From positions 2,976,001 to 3,040,000 of the forward strand of contig NZ_AP027272.1 in the NCBI RefSeq assembly GCF_036322805.1: DNA of 64,000 bases, in the 5' to 3' direction. This DNA is from Planctobacterium marinum. GTDB taxonomy: Bacteria > Pseudomonadota > Gammaproteobacteria > Enterobacterales > Alteromonadaceae. Positions within the stretch are counted from its first letter, which is position 1, and each line of letters starts with the position of its first letter. A program made the translations under genes and the position numbers. Below, piece by piece: positions 26,973 through 36,166 of this stretch. Under the pieces are notes generated by a model. It was not told where the DNA came from and did no database searches. It worked only from the letters and a program-made list of their open reading frames with translations.

Positions 26973-29534
26973 ATGAAGCTATTCAATCGACTCAAAAATA
27001 GCAGGTCTGCTTTTTACCCACTGCTGTTAACCAGTGTTATTTTAGGCTGTTCTCCTGCCGACAAAACGCCTGCAACTCACTCCGAGGAAACAGAAGCACC
27101 AGACAGCCTGGCTATCTGGCCTGAGCTGAAAATAGAGATACAGCGAGACGAAGAGACAGAGGCCAGAGTCAAGCAACTATTGGCTACCATGACTCTGGAA
27201 CAAAAGGTTGCCCAGATTATTCAACCGGAAATTCGGGATATTACCGTTGAAGACATGCGTAAGTATGGTTTCGGCTCATACCTTAATGGTGGTGGTGGCT
27301 TCCCCAACAATAACAAACACTCAAGCATTGCCGATTGGGTGACGCTAGCCGAACAAATGTATCAAGCTTCGGTAGACGACAGCTTAGATGGCAGCTCCAT
27401 TCCCACCATGTGGGGAACCGATGCGGTACACGGTCATAACAATGTTATTGGCGCCACAATATTTCCACACAATATTGGCCTGGGAGCGGCGAACGATCCG
27501 GGACTTATCAAACGCATTGCCGCAGCCACTTCTATTGAGGTGCAAGCGACGGGTATCGATTGGATTTTTGCACCAACCGTTGCTGCCGCCAGAAATGACC
27601 GCTGGGGAAGAACCTATGAAAGTTATTCAGAAGATCCTGAAATCATCGGCGCTTACTCAAGAGCCATAGTAGAAGGGCTTCAAGGTGATAAAAACCAAGG
27701 CTTTTTTGCTGACGATAAAGTCATTTCCACGGTAAAACACTTTATTGGTGATGGCGGTACGGTTGACGGTGATGACCAGGGAAATAACATCGATTCAGAG
27801 CAGGAATTGTTTGATATTCACGCTCAGGGCTATGTTCATGGACTCACCGCCGGTTCGCAATCAGTCATGGCCTCTTTTAATAGTTGGCATGGTAAAAAGA
27901 TCCACGGCAGTGAGTATCTGTTAACCAAAGTGTTAAAAGAAAAAATGGGCTTCGACGGCTTTGTAGTGGGTGACTGGAATGGTCATGGCCAGATACAAGG
28001 ATGCACCAATGACAATTGCCCGGCGGCTATCAATGCCGGTCTGGACATTTATATGGTGCCCACTCAAGCCTGGAAACCGCTGTATGAAAACCTGATTAAA
28101 CAAGTTAAATCTGGAGAGATTTTGCAGTCCAGGCTTGACGATGCCGTTACCCGAGTTTTAAGAGTAAAAGCGAGAGCAGGCATTCTGGATAAACCCTCCC
28201 CCGCGAATAGAAAATATGCCGGCAAAGCAAAGTTGATTGGTGCTCAGGCGCATCGAGATATCGCCAGAGAAGCCGTTAGAAAATCGCTTGTGCTATTAAA
28301 AAACAACAATCAGCTTTTGCCCCTGGCTCCGACACAAAAAATACTGGTGGCCGGTGATGGTGCCGATAATATCGGTAAACAGTCCGGTGGCTGGAGCATT
28401 ACCTGGCAAGGTACTGGTAACACTAATGAAGATTTTCCCGGCGGTAGCTCTATCTATCAAGGTATCGAAGCTGCCGTGAGTCAAGCTGGCGGCCAGGTAG
28501 AACTTGCTGTTGATGGCAAGTACCAGGAAAAACCCGATGTGGCAATTGTGGTCTTTGGTGAGGAGCCTTATGCCGAGGGCAATGGTGACGTTGACAATGT
28601 TGAGTATCAACGCGGTAGCAAATCAGATCTGGCGCTGCTTAAAAAGCTAAAAGCACAAGATATCCCAGTCGTGTCTTTATTCATTAGCGGCCGCCCTATG
28701 TGGGTTAATGCAGAAATCAATCACAGTGATGCGTTTGTTGCGGTATGGCTGCCCGGTACCGAAGCACAAGGGATTGCCGACGTGCTATTTACCGATCCAC
28801 AAGGCGAAGTGCAATATGACTTCGAAGGTCGTTTGTCCTTTTCCTGGCCGGCCTCGCCAGACCAACAAGCAAATCGCCATGATGGCCAGTCGCCACTGTT
28901 TGCTTATGGCTATGGCCTGAGTTACGACACTGCCCCCCAAAACCTGCCGTTACTCAACGAAGAGGTAGAGGAAAACAACAACGAACTACCGGTATTCGCT
29001 TTGTATCAAGGCTCCGTGAAGGCACCTTGGGAATTGCTGGCCATCACAGACAATTCGCGCATTCAAATGACATCAAGCGTGCTGGACAGCGCCGAACTAA
29101 CCATCAAGACGCGAGACCGCAGAATTCAGGAAGACGCTTTACAGTTAACCTGGCAGGCGCCAGCCTCAATGATGATATTCAAGCCCTTCCCTGAAGACTT
29201 CTTACGTTATCTTGAAAATGACGCCAGTCTGTTTTTCGACGTTAATATCCAGAGTTTAGGCTCATCAGTGGCATTAAACATGATTTGCATGGACCCGTGT
29301 GACAATAACCTGGACTTAACCCCCTCTCTTAGCCAGCTTACTGAGAATGAGTGGCATACCCTGCAAGTGCCGTTTAGCTGTTTAAAACAACGCGGTGTTA
29401 ACTTCAGTAAATTGATGGCGCCGTTTGAGTTGAGTTCATCGACAGGAACGCAAATGCTGGTTTCGGATATTGTGATTGCACGAACTGAAGATTACCAATC
29501 CGGGCAAATCCCCCAAATATGTGATGGAGAATAA
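26973..29534 (+). CDS. GH3 exo-beta-glucosidase lipoprotein (ExoP type)
   Basis: 853 residues. A signal with ILGC lipobox anchors it in a membrane. The GH3 barrel and second domain follow the ExoP/barley-exoglucanase plan: MWGTDAVHGHNNV, GATIFPHNIGLG, WIFAPTVAAARNDRWGRTYESY and KHFIGDGGT. The nucleophile is D334 in GFVVGDWNGH. The last 170 or so residues are a beta-sandwich like the ExoP C-terminal galactose-binding-like domain, related in type to the repeated modules of the GH16 at 53 kb. It would release glucose from beta-1,3 (and perhaps 1,6) oligomers in the periplasm. AAGGAG precedes the ATG. Confidence 0.92.
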   Translation: MKLFNRLKNSRSAFYPLLLTSVILGCSPADKTPATHSEETEAPDSLAIWPELKIEIQRDEETEARVKQLLATMTLEQKVAQIIQPEIRDITVEDMRKYGFGSYLNGGGGFPNNNKHSSIADWVTLAEQMYQASVDDSLDGSSIPTMWGTDAVHGHNNVIGATIFPHNIGLGAANDPGLIKRIAAATSIEVQATGIDWIFAPTVAAARNDRWGRTYESYSEDPEIIGAYSRAIVEGLQGDKNQGFFADDKVISTVKHFIGDGGTVDGDDQGNNIDSEQELFDIHAQGYVHGLTAGSQSVMASFNSWHGKKIHGSEYLLTKVLKEKMGFDGFVVGDWNGHGQIQGCTNDNCPAAINAGLDIYMVPTQAWKPLYENLIKQVKSGEILQSRLDDAVTRVLRVKARAGILDKPSPANRKYAGKAKLIGAQAHRDIAREAVRKSLVLLKNNNQLLPLAPTQKILVAGDGADNIGKQSGGWSITWQGTGNTNEDFPGGSSIYQGIEAAVSQAGGQVELAVDGKYQEKPDVAIVVFGEEPYAEGNGDVDNVEYQRGSKSDLALLKKLKAQDIPVVSLFISGRPMWVNAEINHSDAFVAVWLPGTEAQGIADVLFTDPQGEVQYDFEGRLSFSWPASPDQQANRHDGQSPLFAYGYGLSYDTAPQNLPLLNEEVEENNNELPVFALYQGSVKAPWELLAITDNSRIQMTSSVLDSAELTIKTRDRRIQEDALQLTWQAPASMMIFKPFPEDFLRYLENDASLFFDVNIQSLGSSVALNMICMDPCDNNLDLTPSLSQLTENEWHTLQVPFSCLKQRGVNFSKLMAPFELSSSTGTQMLVSDIVIARTEDYQSGQIPQICDGE

Positions 29535-29538
29535 AACT

Positions 29539-30624
29539 ATGCCATTAAATCTTTCCCACAAAGGCTACAGCGCATTGAGTAAGTTAGCGTTAGCGTCACT
29601 AGCAGTATGCTCATTTACAACAGCAGCAAATGAACTAGGCAAATCCGCTGAATCCCAAGCCAGTGAAAAAATAAACTGGCGAGACAAAGGCTGGGAGTTA
29701 GTCTGGCAAGACGAGTTTAACGATGCCAAGCTGGACAGAAGCAAATGGAATGTTGTGGTGAATTGCTGGGGCGGTGGTAATAATGAGCAGCAGTGTTATG
29801 TGGACAAGCCGGATAATTTCGAATTCGAAAATGGCAAGTTACATATTGTAGCGCGCAAAGAGGAACACACCGGGCCTGCTGAGCGAGAACGCTCGCCCAA
29901 TTACGACCCCAACAACACCAAAACCCTGCCCTACACTTCAGGTCGCATCCGCACTAATAACAAAGGCGATTGGAAATACGGCCGCTTTGAAGCACGAATG
30001 AAGCTGCCTTATGGGCAAGGTACGTGGCCAGCGTTCTGGATGCTACCCACCGACGAAGACTATGGTGGTTGGGCTGCCTCTGGCGAAATTGATATTATGG
30101 AAGCAGTTAACATCGGTGCCAAAACTGACGCCAACGGCAAACTCAGTGACGCACCAGAAACCCGCATTCACGGTACCTTACATTATGGCGCAGCCTGGCC
30201 AAACAATGTTTACACAGGTACAGCCTATAAACCACCTGGCGGCTTCAGCCCGGCAACCGGTTATCACACTTACGCAGTAGAATGGGAAGAAGGCGAAATC
30301 CGCTGGTACATGGATGACGTACATTACGCCACGCAAACCGCAGAAGGCTGGTATTCAGAATACACCGATGAAGCCGGAAACAAAGTACGCCGCCCGCAAC
30401 CCGCTCCTTTTGATAAGCGTTATCACTTGATCTTCAACAACGCCGTTGGTGGTGCCTGGGCATCAAACGTCAATGAAAAAGGCATCGATCCAGACATTTT
30501 CCCGCAGCGCCTGAGTATCGATTATGTCAGGGTATACCAGTGCAGCAAGGACCCTGAAACAGGTAAAGGCTGCGCTTCCATTAGCGAAGGCGCGAAACTA
30601 GTTAAGCCCGGTGATGGCCACTAG
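29539..30624 (+). CDS. GH16 endo-beta-1,3-glucanase (laminarinase)
   Basis: 361 residues from ATG 29539. GGAGA eight bases upstream overlaps the end of the GH3 gene and decides against the earlier ATG at 29524. A signal peptide ends near CSFTTAA. One GH16 domain: ELVWQDEFNDAKLD, YTSGRIRTNNKGDWKYGRFEARMKLP split by strands, and the catalytic GEIDIMEA with E183 (nucleophile), D185 and E188 (acid/base). The form with the extra Met is the laminarinase type. There is no binding module. It cuts internal beta-1,3 bonds of laminarin outside the cytoplasm. Third gene of the operon. Confidence 0.93.
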   Translation: MPLNLSHKGYSALSKLALASLAVCSFTTAANELGKSAESQASEKINWRDKGWELVWQDEFNDAKLDRSKWNVVVNCWGGGNNEQQCYVDKPDNFEFENGKLHIVARKEEHTGPAERERSPNYDPNNTKTLPYTSGRIRTNNKGDWKYGRFEARMKLPYGQGTWPAFWMLPTDEDYGGWAASGEIDIMEAVNIGAKTDANGKLSDAPETRIHGTLHYGAAWPNNVYTGTAYKPPGGFSPATGYHTYAVEWEEGEIRWYMDDVHYATQTAEGWYSEYTDEAGNKVRRPQPAPFDKRYHLIFNNAVGGAWASNVNEKGIDPDIFPQRLSIDYVRVYQCSKDPETGKGCASISEGAKLVKPGDGH

Positions 30625-30638
30625 CACTCACTATCTCA

Positions 30639-30671
30639 TCAGCAGTGTGTGCATCCGCCATGCACTGCTGA
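30639..30671 (+). terminator. Possible terminator after the GH16 gene
   Basis: TCAGCAG (30639-30645) pairs with CTGCTGA (30665-30671), and TGCAT with ATGCA inside, giving a bulged stem. Only CTTTCC follows, so a Rho-independent stop is uncertain. Confidence 0.3.
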
Positions 30672-30722
30672 CTTTCCATTCAATTCAATAAATCGGCATT
30701 CGTTCTGCCATCCACAAATGCG

Positions 30723-30833
30723 GAACAACATTCAGCCTTGTGCGAAACATTAAACTTCAGTGTTCTGATGTGTTTTCTTCTTAGGGGCTCTCCCCTAAAA
30801 CCCCCTTCAGCCCATGCCGCGAGAAAGCATAAG
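30723..30833 (-). repeat. Repeat R1a (first 111-base copy)
   Basis: It is matched by R1b 183 bases further on, with about 7 differences in 111 bases. It contains the hairpin TTAGGGG-CTCT-CCCCTAA (30781-30798) and ends with CGCGAGAAAGCATAAG, which is one side of the stem of the structured element at 30993-31141. It is equivalent, in opposite orientation, to the repeats at 36979-37268. A reading frame runs through both copies on the plus strand but is best explained by the repeat. Confidence 0.85.
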
Positions 30834-30905
30834 TCGAATGGGTCGAATTTTAGCGCCGACGTCCGACTAGCCGTTGAAATGTTCGCGACATATACGGCAT
30901 TCACC

Positions 30906-31016
30906 GAACAACACTCAGTCTTGTGCGAAACATTAAACTTCAGTGTTTTGATGTGCTTTCTTCTTAGGGGCGCTCCCCTAAAACCCCCTTCTGCCCATGG
31001 CGCGAGAAAGCATAAG
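30906..31016 (-). repeat. Repeat R1b (second 111-base copy)
   Basis: Second copy of R1a. Its end overlaps the outer stem of the structured element. The hairpin TTAGGGG-CGCT-CCCCTAA is at 30964-30981. The stem differs from the 37 kb copies by paired changes (TTAGGGG/CCCCTAA here, GAAGGGG/CCCCTTC there). Confidence 0.85.
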
Positions 31017-31141
31017 CCTCAATCGCAGAACCTGAAGACCGTCAATGATGGCGCGTCCCTGCGCCAGCATTGACTTGGGCAACGTCCCTGTTGCCAATCT
31101 CCAGGTTTGATCTGCTCTTTCAGCTTATCTCGCGAATGGGC
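30993..31141 (-). ncRNA. Candidate structured RNA element, copy 1
   Basis: On the minus strand this stretch folds into a multi-branched structure. The outer stem is GCCCAT/ATGGGC plus CGCGAGA/TCTCGCG. An inner stem is AACCTGGAGA/TCTTCAGGTT. Two hairpins follow: GGCAAC-AGGGAC-GTTGCC, and GTCAATGCTGGCGC-AGGGAC with its complementary side. Copy 2 at 36852 is about 90% alike over a 130-base core, and its differences keep the stems paired. That argues for a selected fold (RNA, or single-stranded DNA). The two AGGGA loops resemble CsrA/RsmA-type GGA loops. Expression and function are unknown. Confidence 0.55.
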
Positions 31142-31362
31142 AAAAATACTCACGGACTTCGAACTAAATAAAGGGGAGCTTTCAGCGAGCCTGACCCCAC
31201 AGAAGCATTTCGTGCTAGCTCACTGACTGCTCACACACCAAAGCGGATCATCGGTATTGATGACAGGACTTACTGCATTTTAAATGTTTGGAAATGTTCA
31301 TTGCTAAATAGTTTAATAGAGTCCTATAGCAGCCACACAAGCTAAGGCAATCATTAAATAGG

Positions 31363-31403
31363 TAAAAACAACTCCAGTGTCCAGAGACGCGCTGGAGTTG
31401 TTT
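31363..31403 (-). terminator. Terminator of the FG-GAP-like protein gene
   Basis: Perfect 12-base arms (AAACAACTCCAG at 31366-31377, complement at 31392-31403) enclose a 14-base loop; the minus strand continues with two more T of a T5 run. It is nine bases beyond the stop codon. Confidence 0.85.
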
Positions 31404-31411
31404 AAAAAGAA

Positions 31412-34400
31412 TCAGAAATTTGCAGTATTTTCCACAGAAACTGAAAACCCGAACTCGCTACGAGTGATCACATCAACCATCGGTTTTTCATCTTCTGTCT
31501 TCGGGAACAGCTCTTGGCTACCACTTGCCCAGTTCATGCGTGTGGTAACAGGTGCGGCCAGTGGAATATCATCCGCATTTCGGCCAAACTGTATCCGCTG
31601 TATCTGATTGTCAGAACTATTTAAAATATACTGCAAATAGGTAGATGGACGTCTGACTGCCACATCAACTTTACCATCGCCGTCATAATCAGCAGGTATA
31701 GGGATATCACCGGGGTCTCTTCCGAAGGTAATACGCTGTATCTCACTATCGCTGGAGTTGCGGATATACCAAGTTTGATTGCCCGGCCTTCTGACCGCAA
31801 TGTCTGCTTTTCCATCGCCGTCATAATCCGCTGGCACCGGAATATCGGTGGATTGCAGGCCAAAATTAACTCGTGATATACCATCTGTATTGCCAGTAAG
31901 CGCATCTGCTCCAGAAGAATTCAGGATATACCACGTCTGGTTTGAGGGACGTCTGACGGCAACATCAGCCTTGCCATCACCATCATAATCGGCGGGAACA
32001 GGCACGTCTTCTTTACGCAGTCCGAAATTGATACGCTGAATTTCACCGTCTGAAGAATTTTTGATATACCACATTTGGTTTGAAGGCCGTCTGACGGCAA
32101 CATCAGTGATACCATCGCCATCATAATCAGCAGGCACCGGGATATCCTCTGACTGCAACCCAAAACTAATACGCTGTATTTCACCATCTGAAGAATTGAG
32201 CACATACCACATCTGATTTGACGGGCGTCTGACTGCGACATCAGCGATTCTGTCACCATCGAAGTCGCCCGAAACCGGAATATCCTGCTCATTCAAACCA
32301 AACCGGATACGATCGATTTCACCATCCGAAGAACGAGTAATATACTGAAGTGCGGTGGATGGGCGTCTGACAGCTATATCGGCGATACCGTCACCATCAA
32401 AATCATTCGCAACAAAATTTCCTTCGTTTTCACTGGACACTTCAAAAGTCAGGTTATCAATCCAGACACCATCTGCACCACTGCTCTCACTGCCGTTCTT
32501 TTGATACTCAAAAGTGACCACTTTACCGCCACTGGTAAGTGGGATGGTCTGAGTCTCCCAGTTGATAAAACCTGATAACTCTAGCACTGGCTCGTAATCC
32601 ACATAAACAATGAGTTTGTCGTTATTCTGCTCGGTATCAACATAGGTATCAAAACTTAGTTCACCTGCGTTTGACACATTCACGAAGAATTTGATCTGCT
32701 GAGTTGCATTATCACTAATCCTGGCGATTGCAAGACTTTGTTCACCGTCAGAGCTGCGTCTGGATGACAAAGACCAAAGTTGATTTTGCCAGGGGTATCC
32801 CAGTGATTCCACCTCAAAAGAACCATACTGTGCGATGAATTGGTTGATTTCAGGTAAATCCACCGAATCGGAGCGCAAGTAATCTAACTGGTCCGCAACC
32901 CCGTTTTCGTTGGCGTCAAAAAAAGCATCAATTGGACTTAATGGATCCAGCCCCAATGCGGTCTCGTAATTATCAGGCATAAAGTCGCCATCTGCATCGG
33001 TGTCTGCATTGTCTCCAATGCCATCAAAATCTATATCCATACTCTCGGTTGAATCACTCGGGAAAATATCGAACATGTCCTTGATGCCATCGTTGTCCGT
33101 GTCTGGCAGCTGATAACCGTCATCATAAGCAATGCGAATAAGTGGAGTTCCGTTATTGGTAATGTTCAACCCCTGTGATGGAAGTCCTTTGATGTCGGAA
33201 GTTTCATACAAAATATGCTTCCCATTTTTAGCAAATATCACTTCATTCAACGTGTTTGCAGGAAGATAGACGCCGTGCTCATTTTGTAACATCAAATGCC
33301 ATTCGTCGGCTTCGCTGTCTTTTTCAGCATCCCGGCGATAGACACTGGCCGGGTTACCACCTAGCGTCAGCCTGTGCTCTACATCGGTGGCCGTGTATAT
33401 CTCATCAAGACTTTCTGTTGTTTGAAAATAGCGAATGTTATCGCGAACACCCGATATAAAAAATTCTGGTAGCAACTCGTCACAACATTCTTCCCCTTCA
33501 GGTAGCGGTCGAATCAGTTGTGCCAGAGAAGTAGTAAAATTGACCAGGTCCCGACGATAAGCTGGGCTTGACTGCTCAGTGCCCGGACTGTAAACCAGCC
33601 CTTGTCCACCATAATAGCGACGTTGCCCGGCAAAGATCACCTCATTACCATCCCGACTAATTGCAAGGAGATTTTCATTAGTGCCTGATACAATGCCTCC
33701 GTTGATAGCAATATTGACTAAATCGACTTTGCCCGTCACCCGATCTTTGCGGTAGATATTCTGGATACCCGCTGCTTCAGGCGTCAGCTGTTTCTCAGTA
33801 TTTATGGCGATGTAACGCCCATCAGCACTGTACAAACCAGTACCACGTGTATCCGAGGCGCTGGAGAGGCCGTAACTGTTTGTATCGTCTTGGGTTATCT
33901 CCCCAGTGATGGTGTCATAAGTGTATAGGTGGATACCACTTTCCTGTGATACTGGCTGGTTATCTACAATGAGTAGATTGACTCTGGTTCTGAAGTTGAT
34001 AAATCTGCCATTATCGCTGATGTCAACCTGCCTTATTCTCGCCCATGTGGGCAACGATTCGGGATCATCTATCGCGTCAGGAATTTGTTCGAGAAATCTG
34101 TCGTTATACAATGCCAGAATATCTACGGTTTCTTGTGTCTCTATGTCGTACAAATAAATACTGCCCAGATGCTCATTGGTATTATCCACCTCTCGTAAAA
34201 CATAAACGGCATATTTTCCATTGCCCGACAAATGAGCGTCTCTGACAAAACTGCCATTGGGCGCCTCTACAATAAGGTGTGAAAAGCCCTCTTCCATATT
34301 TCGATAGTAAAGCATGTTGAGGTCTTGTGCGTATATCACATGCTGTCCGTCAGCGGATATATCAAAGTGTTCGAAATTACCATTTATCACCTCGCCATCA

Positions 34401-35098
34401 GGTGTCAAACTTACAATATCAACCTGATTATTGGTGGATACTCGAGTTCCGGCACTAACAGGGGAGCGCCATCCTATCGCCTCAACGGTATAGGTTTTTC
34501 CCCGGTCTCCTTCCAAAAATAAATTCAGTGACTGACTTTGTTGCGATTGTATATCGTACTCCATTGTGATGGTTTGATTACCTTCTGCAAGATCATAACA
34601 GCAGCCACTACCATCAAGGCCAAACCCGGCACCACCTGTTGCTCTCATCACAATCATTATTTGAGAGAAGGAAATACCTTCAAATCTGAGGTTGACCTGG
34701 CTATTGCCTTCAGCGGTAAACAGGTAGGCAACCTCGTCAGGAAAAATGGCCGAGGGAACACTTTCCTGATTGTAGTTTTCTCCCTCTATTGTCAGGTAAT
34801 TCAGTAGTGCCTCACCTGTGACCATATTTTGATGATACTCTGGCTTGCTTCTGGGATCATCGGGCAGGCTGTCACCTATGAACTCTTCGATATTCACAAA
34901 TCCGTCGTTGTCCATATCCAGCTCAGAGTCGTCAATGCCCACAACCAGGCCATAGGTTTCTTCCCATGTGTCGTCCATGCCGTCATTGTCAACATCTATG
35001 GTCTGTGCCGATGTACTGGCCATGCAATACAACAATGCCATCACAATCAACAGATTGAAAAGAGACGGGGATAATATGTTAATACGCTGGGATTTCAT
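31412..35098 (-). CDS. Large exported Ca-binding/FG-GAP-repeat protein
   Basis: 1228 residues with a signal peptide ending around STSAQT. Near the N-terminus is a thrombospondin-3-like Ca motif (DVDNDGMDDTWEE). Residues about 230-690 form a propeller-like region with Tolb/WD-type wording (DGQHVIYAQD, NGRFINFRTR). A second Ca cluster follows (DTDNDGIKDMFDIFPSD, DFDGIGDNADTDADGD). About 760-890 is a jelly-roll, probably carbohydrate- or adhesion-type. Then come six repeats of about 46 residues around ADYDGDGKADVAVRRPSNQ, the VCBS/FG-GAP calcium-binding style; the fourth has an insertion. No enzyme motif or surface anchor is visible. An extracellular adhesion or binding role is inferred. Confidence 0.82.
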   Translation of the reverse strand: MKSQRINILSPSLFNLLIVMALLYCMASTSAQTIDVDNDGMDDTWEETYGLVVGIDDSELDMDNDGFVNIEEFIGDSLPDDPRSKPEYHQNMVTGEALLNYLTIEGENYNQESVPSAIFPDEVAYLFTAEGNSQVNLRFEGISFSQIMIVMRATGGAGFGLDGSGCCYDLAEGNQTITMEYDIQSQQSQSLNLFLEGDRGKTYTVEAIGWRSPVSAGTRVSTNNQVDIVSLTPDGEVINGNFEHFDISADGQHVIYAQDLNMLYYRNMEEGFSHLIVEAPNGSFVRDAHLSGNGKYAVYVLREVDNTNEHLGSIYLYDIETQETVDILALYNDRFLEQIPDAIDDPESLPTWARIRQVDISDNGRFINFRTRVNLLIVDNQPVSQESGIHLYTYDTITGEITQDDTNSYGLSSASDTRGTGLYSADGRYIAINTEKQLTPEAAGIQNIYRKDRVTGKVDLVNIAINGGIVSGTNENLLAISRDGNEVIFAGQRRYYGGQGLVYSPGTEQSSPAYRRDLVNFTTSLAQLIRPLPEGEECCDELLPEFFISGVRDNIRYFQTTESLDEIYTATDVEHRLTLGGNPASVYRRDAEKDSEADEWHLMLQNEHGVYLPANTLNEVIFAKNGKHILYETSDIKGLPSQGLNITNNGTPLIRIAYDDGYQLPDTDNDGIKDMFDIFPSDSTESMDIDFDGIGDNADTDADGDFMPDNYETALGLDPLSPIDAFFDANENGVADQLDYLRSDSVDLPEINQFIAQYGSFEVESLGYPWQNQLWSLSSRRSSDGEQSLAIARISDNATQQIKFFVNVSNAGELSFDTYVDTEQNNDKLIVYVDYEPVLELSGFINWETQTIPLTSGGKVVTFEYQKNGSESSGADGVWIDNLTFEVSSENEGNFVANDFDGDGIADIAVRRPSTALQYITRSSDGEIDRIRFGLNEQDIPVSGDFDGDRIADVAVRRPSNQMWYVLNSSDGEIQRISFGLQSEDIPVPADYDGDGITDVAVRRPSNQMWYIKNSSDGEIQRINFGLRKEDVPVPADYDGDGKADVAVRRPSNQTWYILNSSGADALTGNTDGISRVNFGLQSTDIPVPADYDGDGKADIAVRRPGNQTWYIRNSSDSEIQRITFGRDPGDIPIPADYDGDGKVDVAVRRPSTYLQYILNSSDNQIQRIQFGRNADDIPLAAPVTTRMNWASGSQELFPKTEDEKPMVDVITRSEFGFSVSVENTANF

Positions 35099-35459
35099 TT
35101 TAAAACCTTGAACAACCTTAAAATACCGATTTATACCAGCCTCGCACTGTGCGAGTCATGGCATAACCACGGGGCAAAATAAAAGCGGTGAAATTTTGAG
35201 CTGCGGGATGTTACAGATTTGCTTTTAATTTGTCCAGATTTTAGATGCAAAGTGCCGACAAGGGAGAAGGGAAGATGTGCCGACAAGGGAGAAGGGAAGA
35301 TTTTAACATCAAAGCTTGTACGTCCGTAATTGGCACAAATTGGCCCTTAACATTCGCCAATCAAACGTGCGCAAACGGTCAATCATGTCGACCACTTCGC
35401 TCAAATTTCAAGAGGTTTTAAGATGGTTATAACCAAGTCCGGAAGGGTAAAAATAGTGG
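35099..35459. other. 361-base region upstream of the FG-GAP-like gene
   Basis: It should hold the promoter of the minus-strand 1228-residue gene. The only clear structure is the perfect 25-base tandem duplication at 35252-35301. No gene was seen. Confidence 0.5.
35252..35301. repeat. Perfect tandem repeat, 2 x 25 bases
   Basis: The unit begins GTGCCGACAAGGGAGAAGGG; the two copies (35252-35276 and 35277-35301) are identical. It is purine-rich and lies about 155-200 bases upstream of the FG-GAP-like gene. It may be a variable-number repeat. Confidence 0.9.
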
Positions 35460-35825
35460 CTACAGATATTTGATATTCAACTCTTCAGCGAGTTTTGAAA
35501 GTCGTTTGTCTAAGGTCCATAATTTTGTGCTGTTTGACAATAATGCAGATGCAAGTAAAGCGATATCAATATATCCACAACCTTTGCCGTAAAGTGCCCG
35601 TTCTTCGATAAAGGCCAGGACTTCTCGCATGGTGGCAATAGTGACTGTTCTTAAAAGAGATAAATCTTTCAACGTCTTACTTCGTGGTTCTGGTGGAGTT
35701 CCACAGGTGAGCTCAGCAATTCTCAGTGGATGGCAGCACACTTCGTCTGTGTTCAATAAATCGATTAAGGTGTCATTTGAACCTTTGAAATGAGCTACCC
35801 AAACTGAAGTGTCAACCAAAACCAC
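35460..35825 (-). CDS. vapC: VapC-like PIN-domain toxin
   Basis: 121 residues with a GTG start. The PIN-domain acidic residues are all in place: D5 in VLVDTSVW, E38 in IAELTCG, D87 in GYIDIALLAS and D106 in LWTLDKRL. Such toxins are Mg-dependent RNases that cut tRNA or rRNA. Three bases separate it from the antitoxin gene, so the pair is co-translated. Confidence 0.92.
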   Translation of the reverse strand: MVLVDTSVWVAHFKGSNDTLIDLLNTDEVCCHPLRIAELTCGTPPEPRSKTLKDLSLLRTVTIATMREVLAFIEERALYGKGCGYIDIALLASALLSNSTKLWTLDKRLSKLAEELNIKYL

Positions 35826-35828
35826 AAT

Positions 35829-36020
35829 TTAACCTTTTCGTCTTGGTATATCTTCAATCTCTGGATTTGCTCCTCCAAGGGTCGCCAGGCGTTTTGCCGC
35901 CTTCAATCTCACAAACGTTTGCATTGCTTCTCGAATAACGCTTGCCTTGTCACTACCTGGAGGGCAAAACTGTGCGGCTTGTTCAAAGAGTTCATCTTCT
36001 ATAGTAATTATGGTTCTCAT
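35829..36020 (-). CDS. vapB: VapB-like antitoxin
   Basis: 63 residues from the ATG at 36020, chosen because GGAGAGG lies just before it; a longer frame to 36074 adds an unlikely Cys/His-rich leader. The N-terminus MRTIITIEDELFEQA is a ribbon-helix-helix DNA-binding unit and the C-terminal third would wrap the toxin. It should neutralise VapC and repress the pair. Confidence 0.88.
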   Translation of the reverse strand: MRTIITIEDELFEQAAQFCPPGSDKASVIREAMQTFVRLKAAKRLATLGGANPEIEDIPRRKG

Positions 36021-36166
36021 GCACACCTCTCCATGCATCGTATCTGATGCTTTTTTACATCCTGAATGACACAATCAATATAATCAATTTATTTTAACTA
36101 AAGGGTCAGATTCTCCTGAAAATTATCGCTTCAATATTTACCCTCGTTGATCGTTGACCAAACCAT

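Larger units (their letters stand above)
30625..31411. other. 787-base region without a gene
   Basis: It contains the possible GH16 terminator, repeats R1a and R1b, structured copy 1 and, from about 31142 to 31360, a stretch in which I see nothing except AT-rich sequence. It marks the left boundary of the segment that splits the laminarin locus. Confidence 0.7.

Noticed and set aside
30738-31073. A 111-codon reading frame containing two copies of CETLNFSVLMCFLLRG
   Set aside because: It is produced by the R1a/R1b direct repeats; there is no ribosome site, and the same bases form conserved stems on the other strand.
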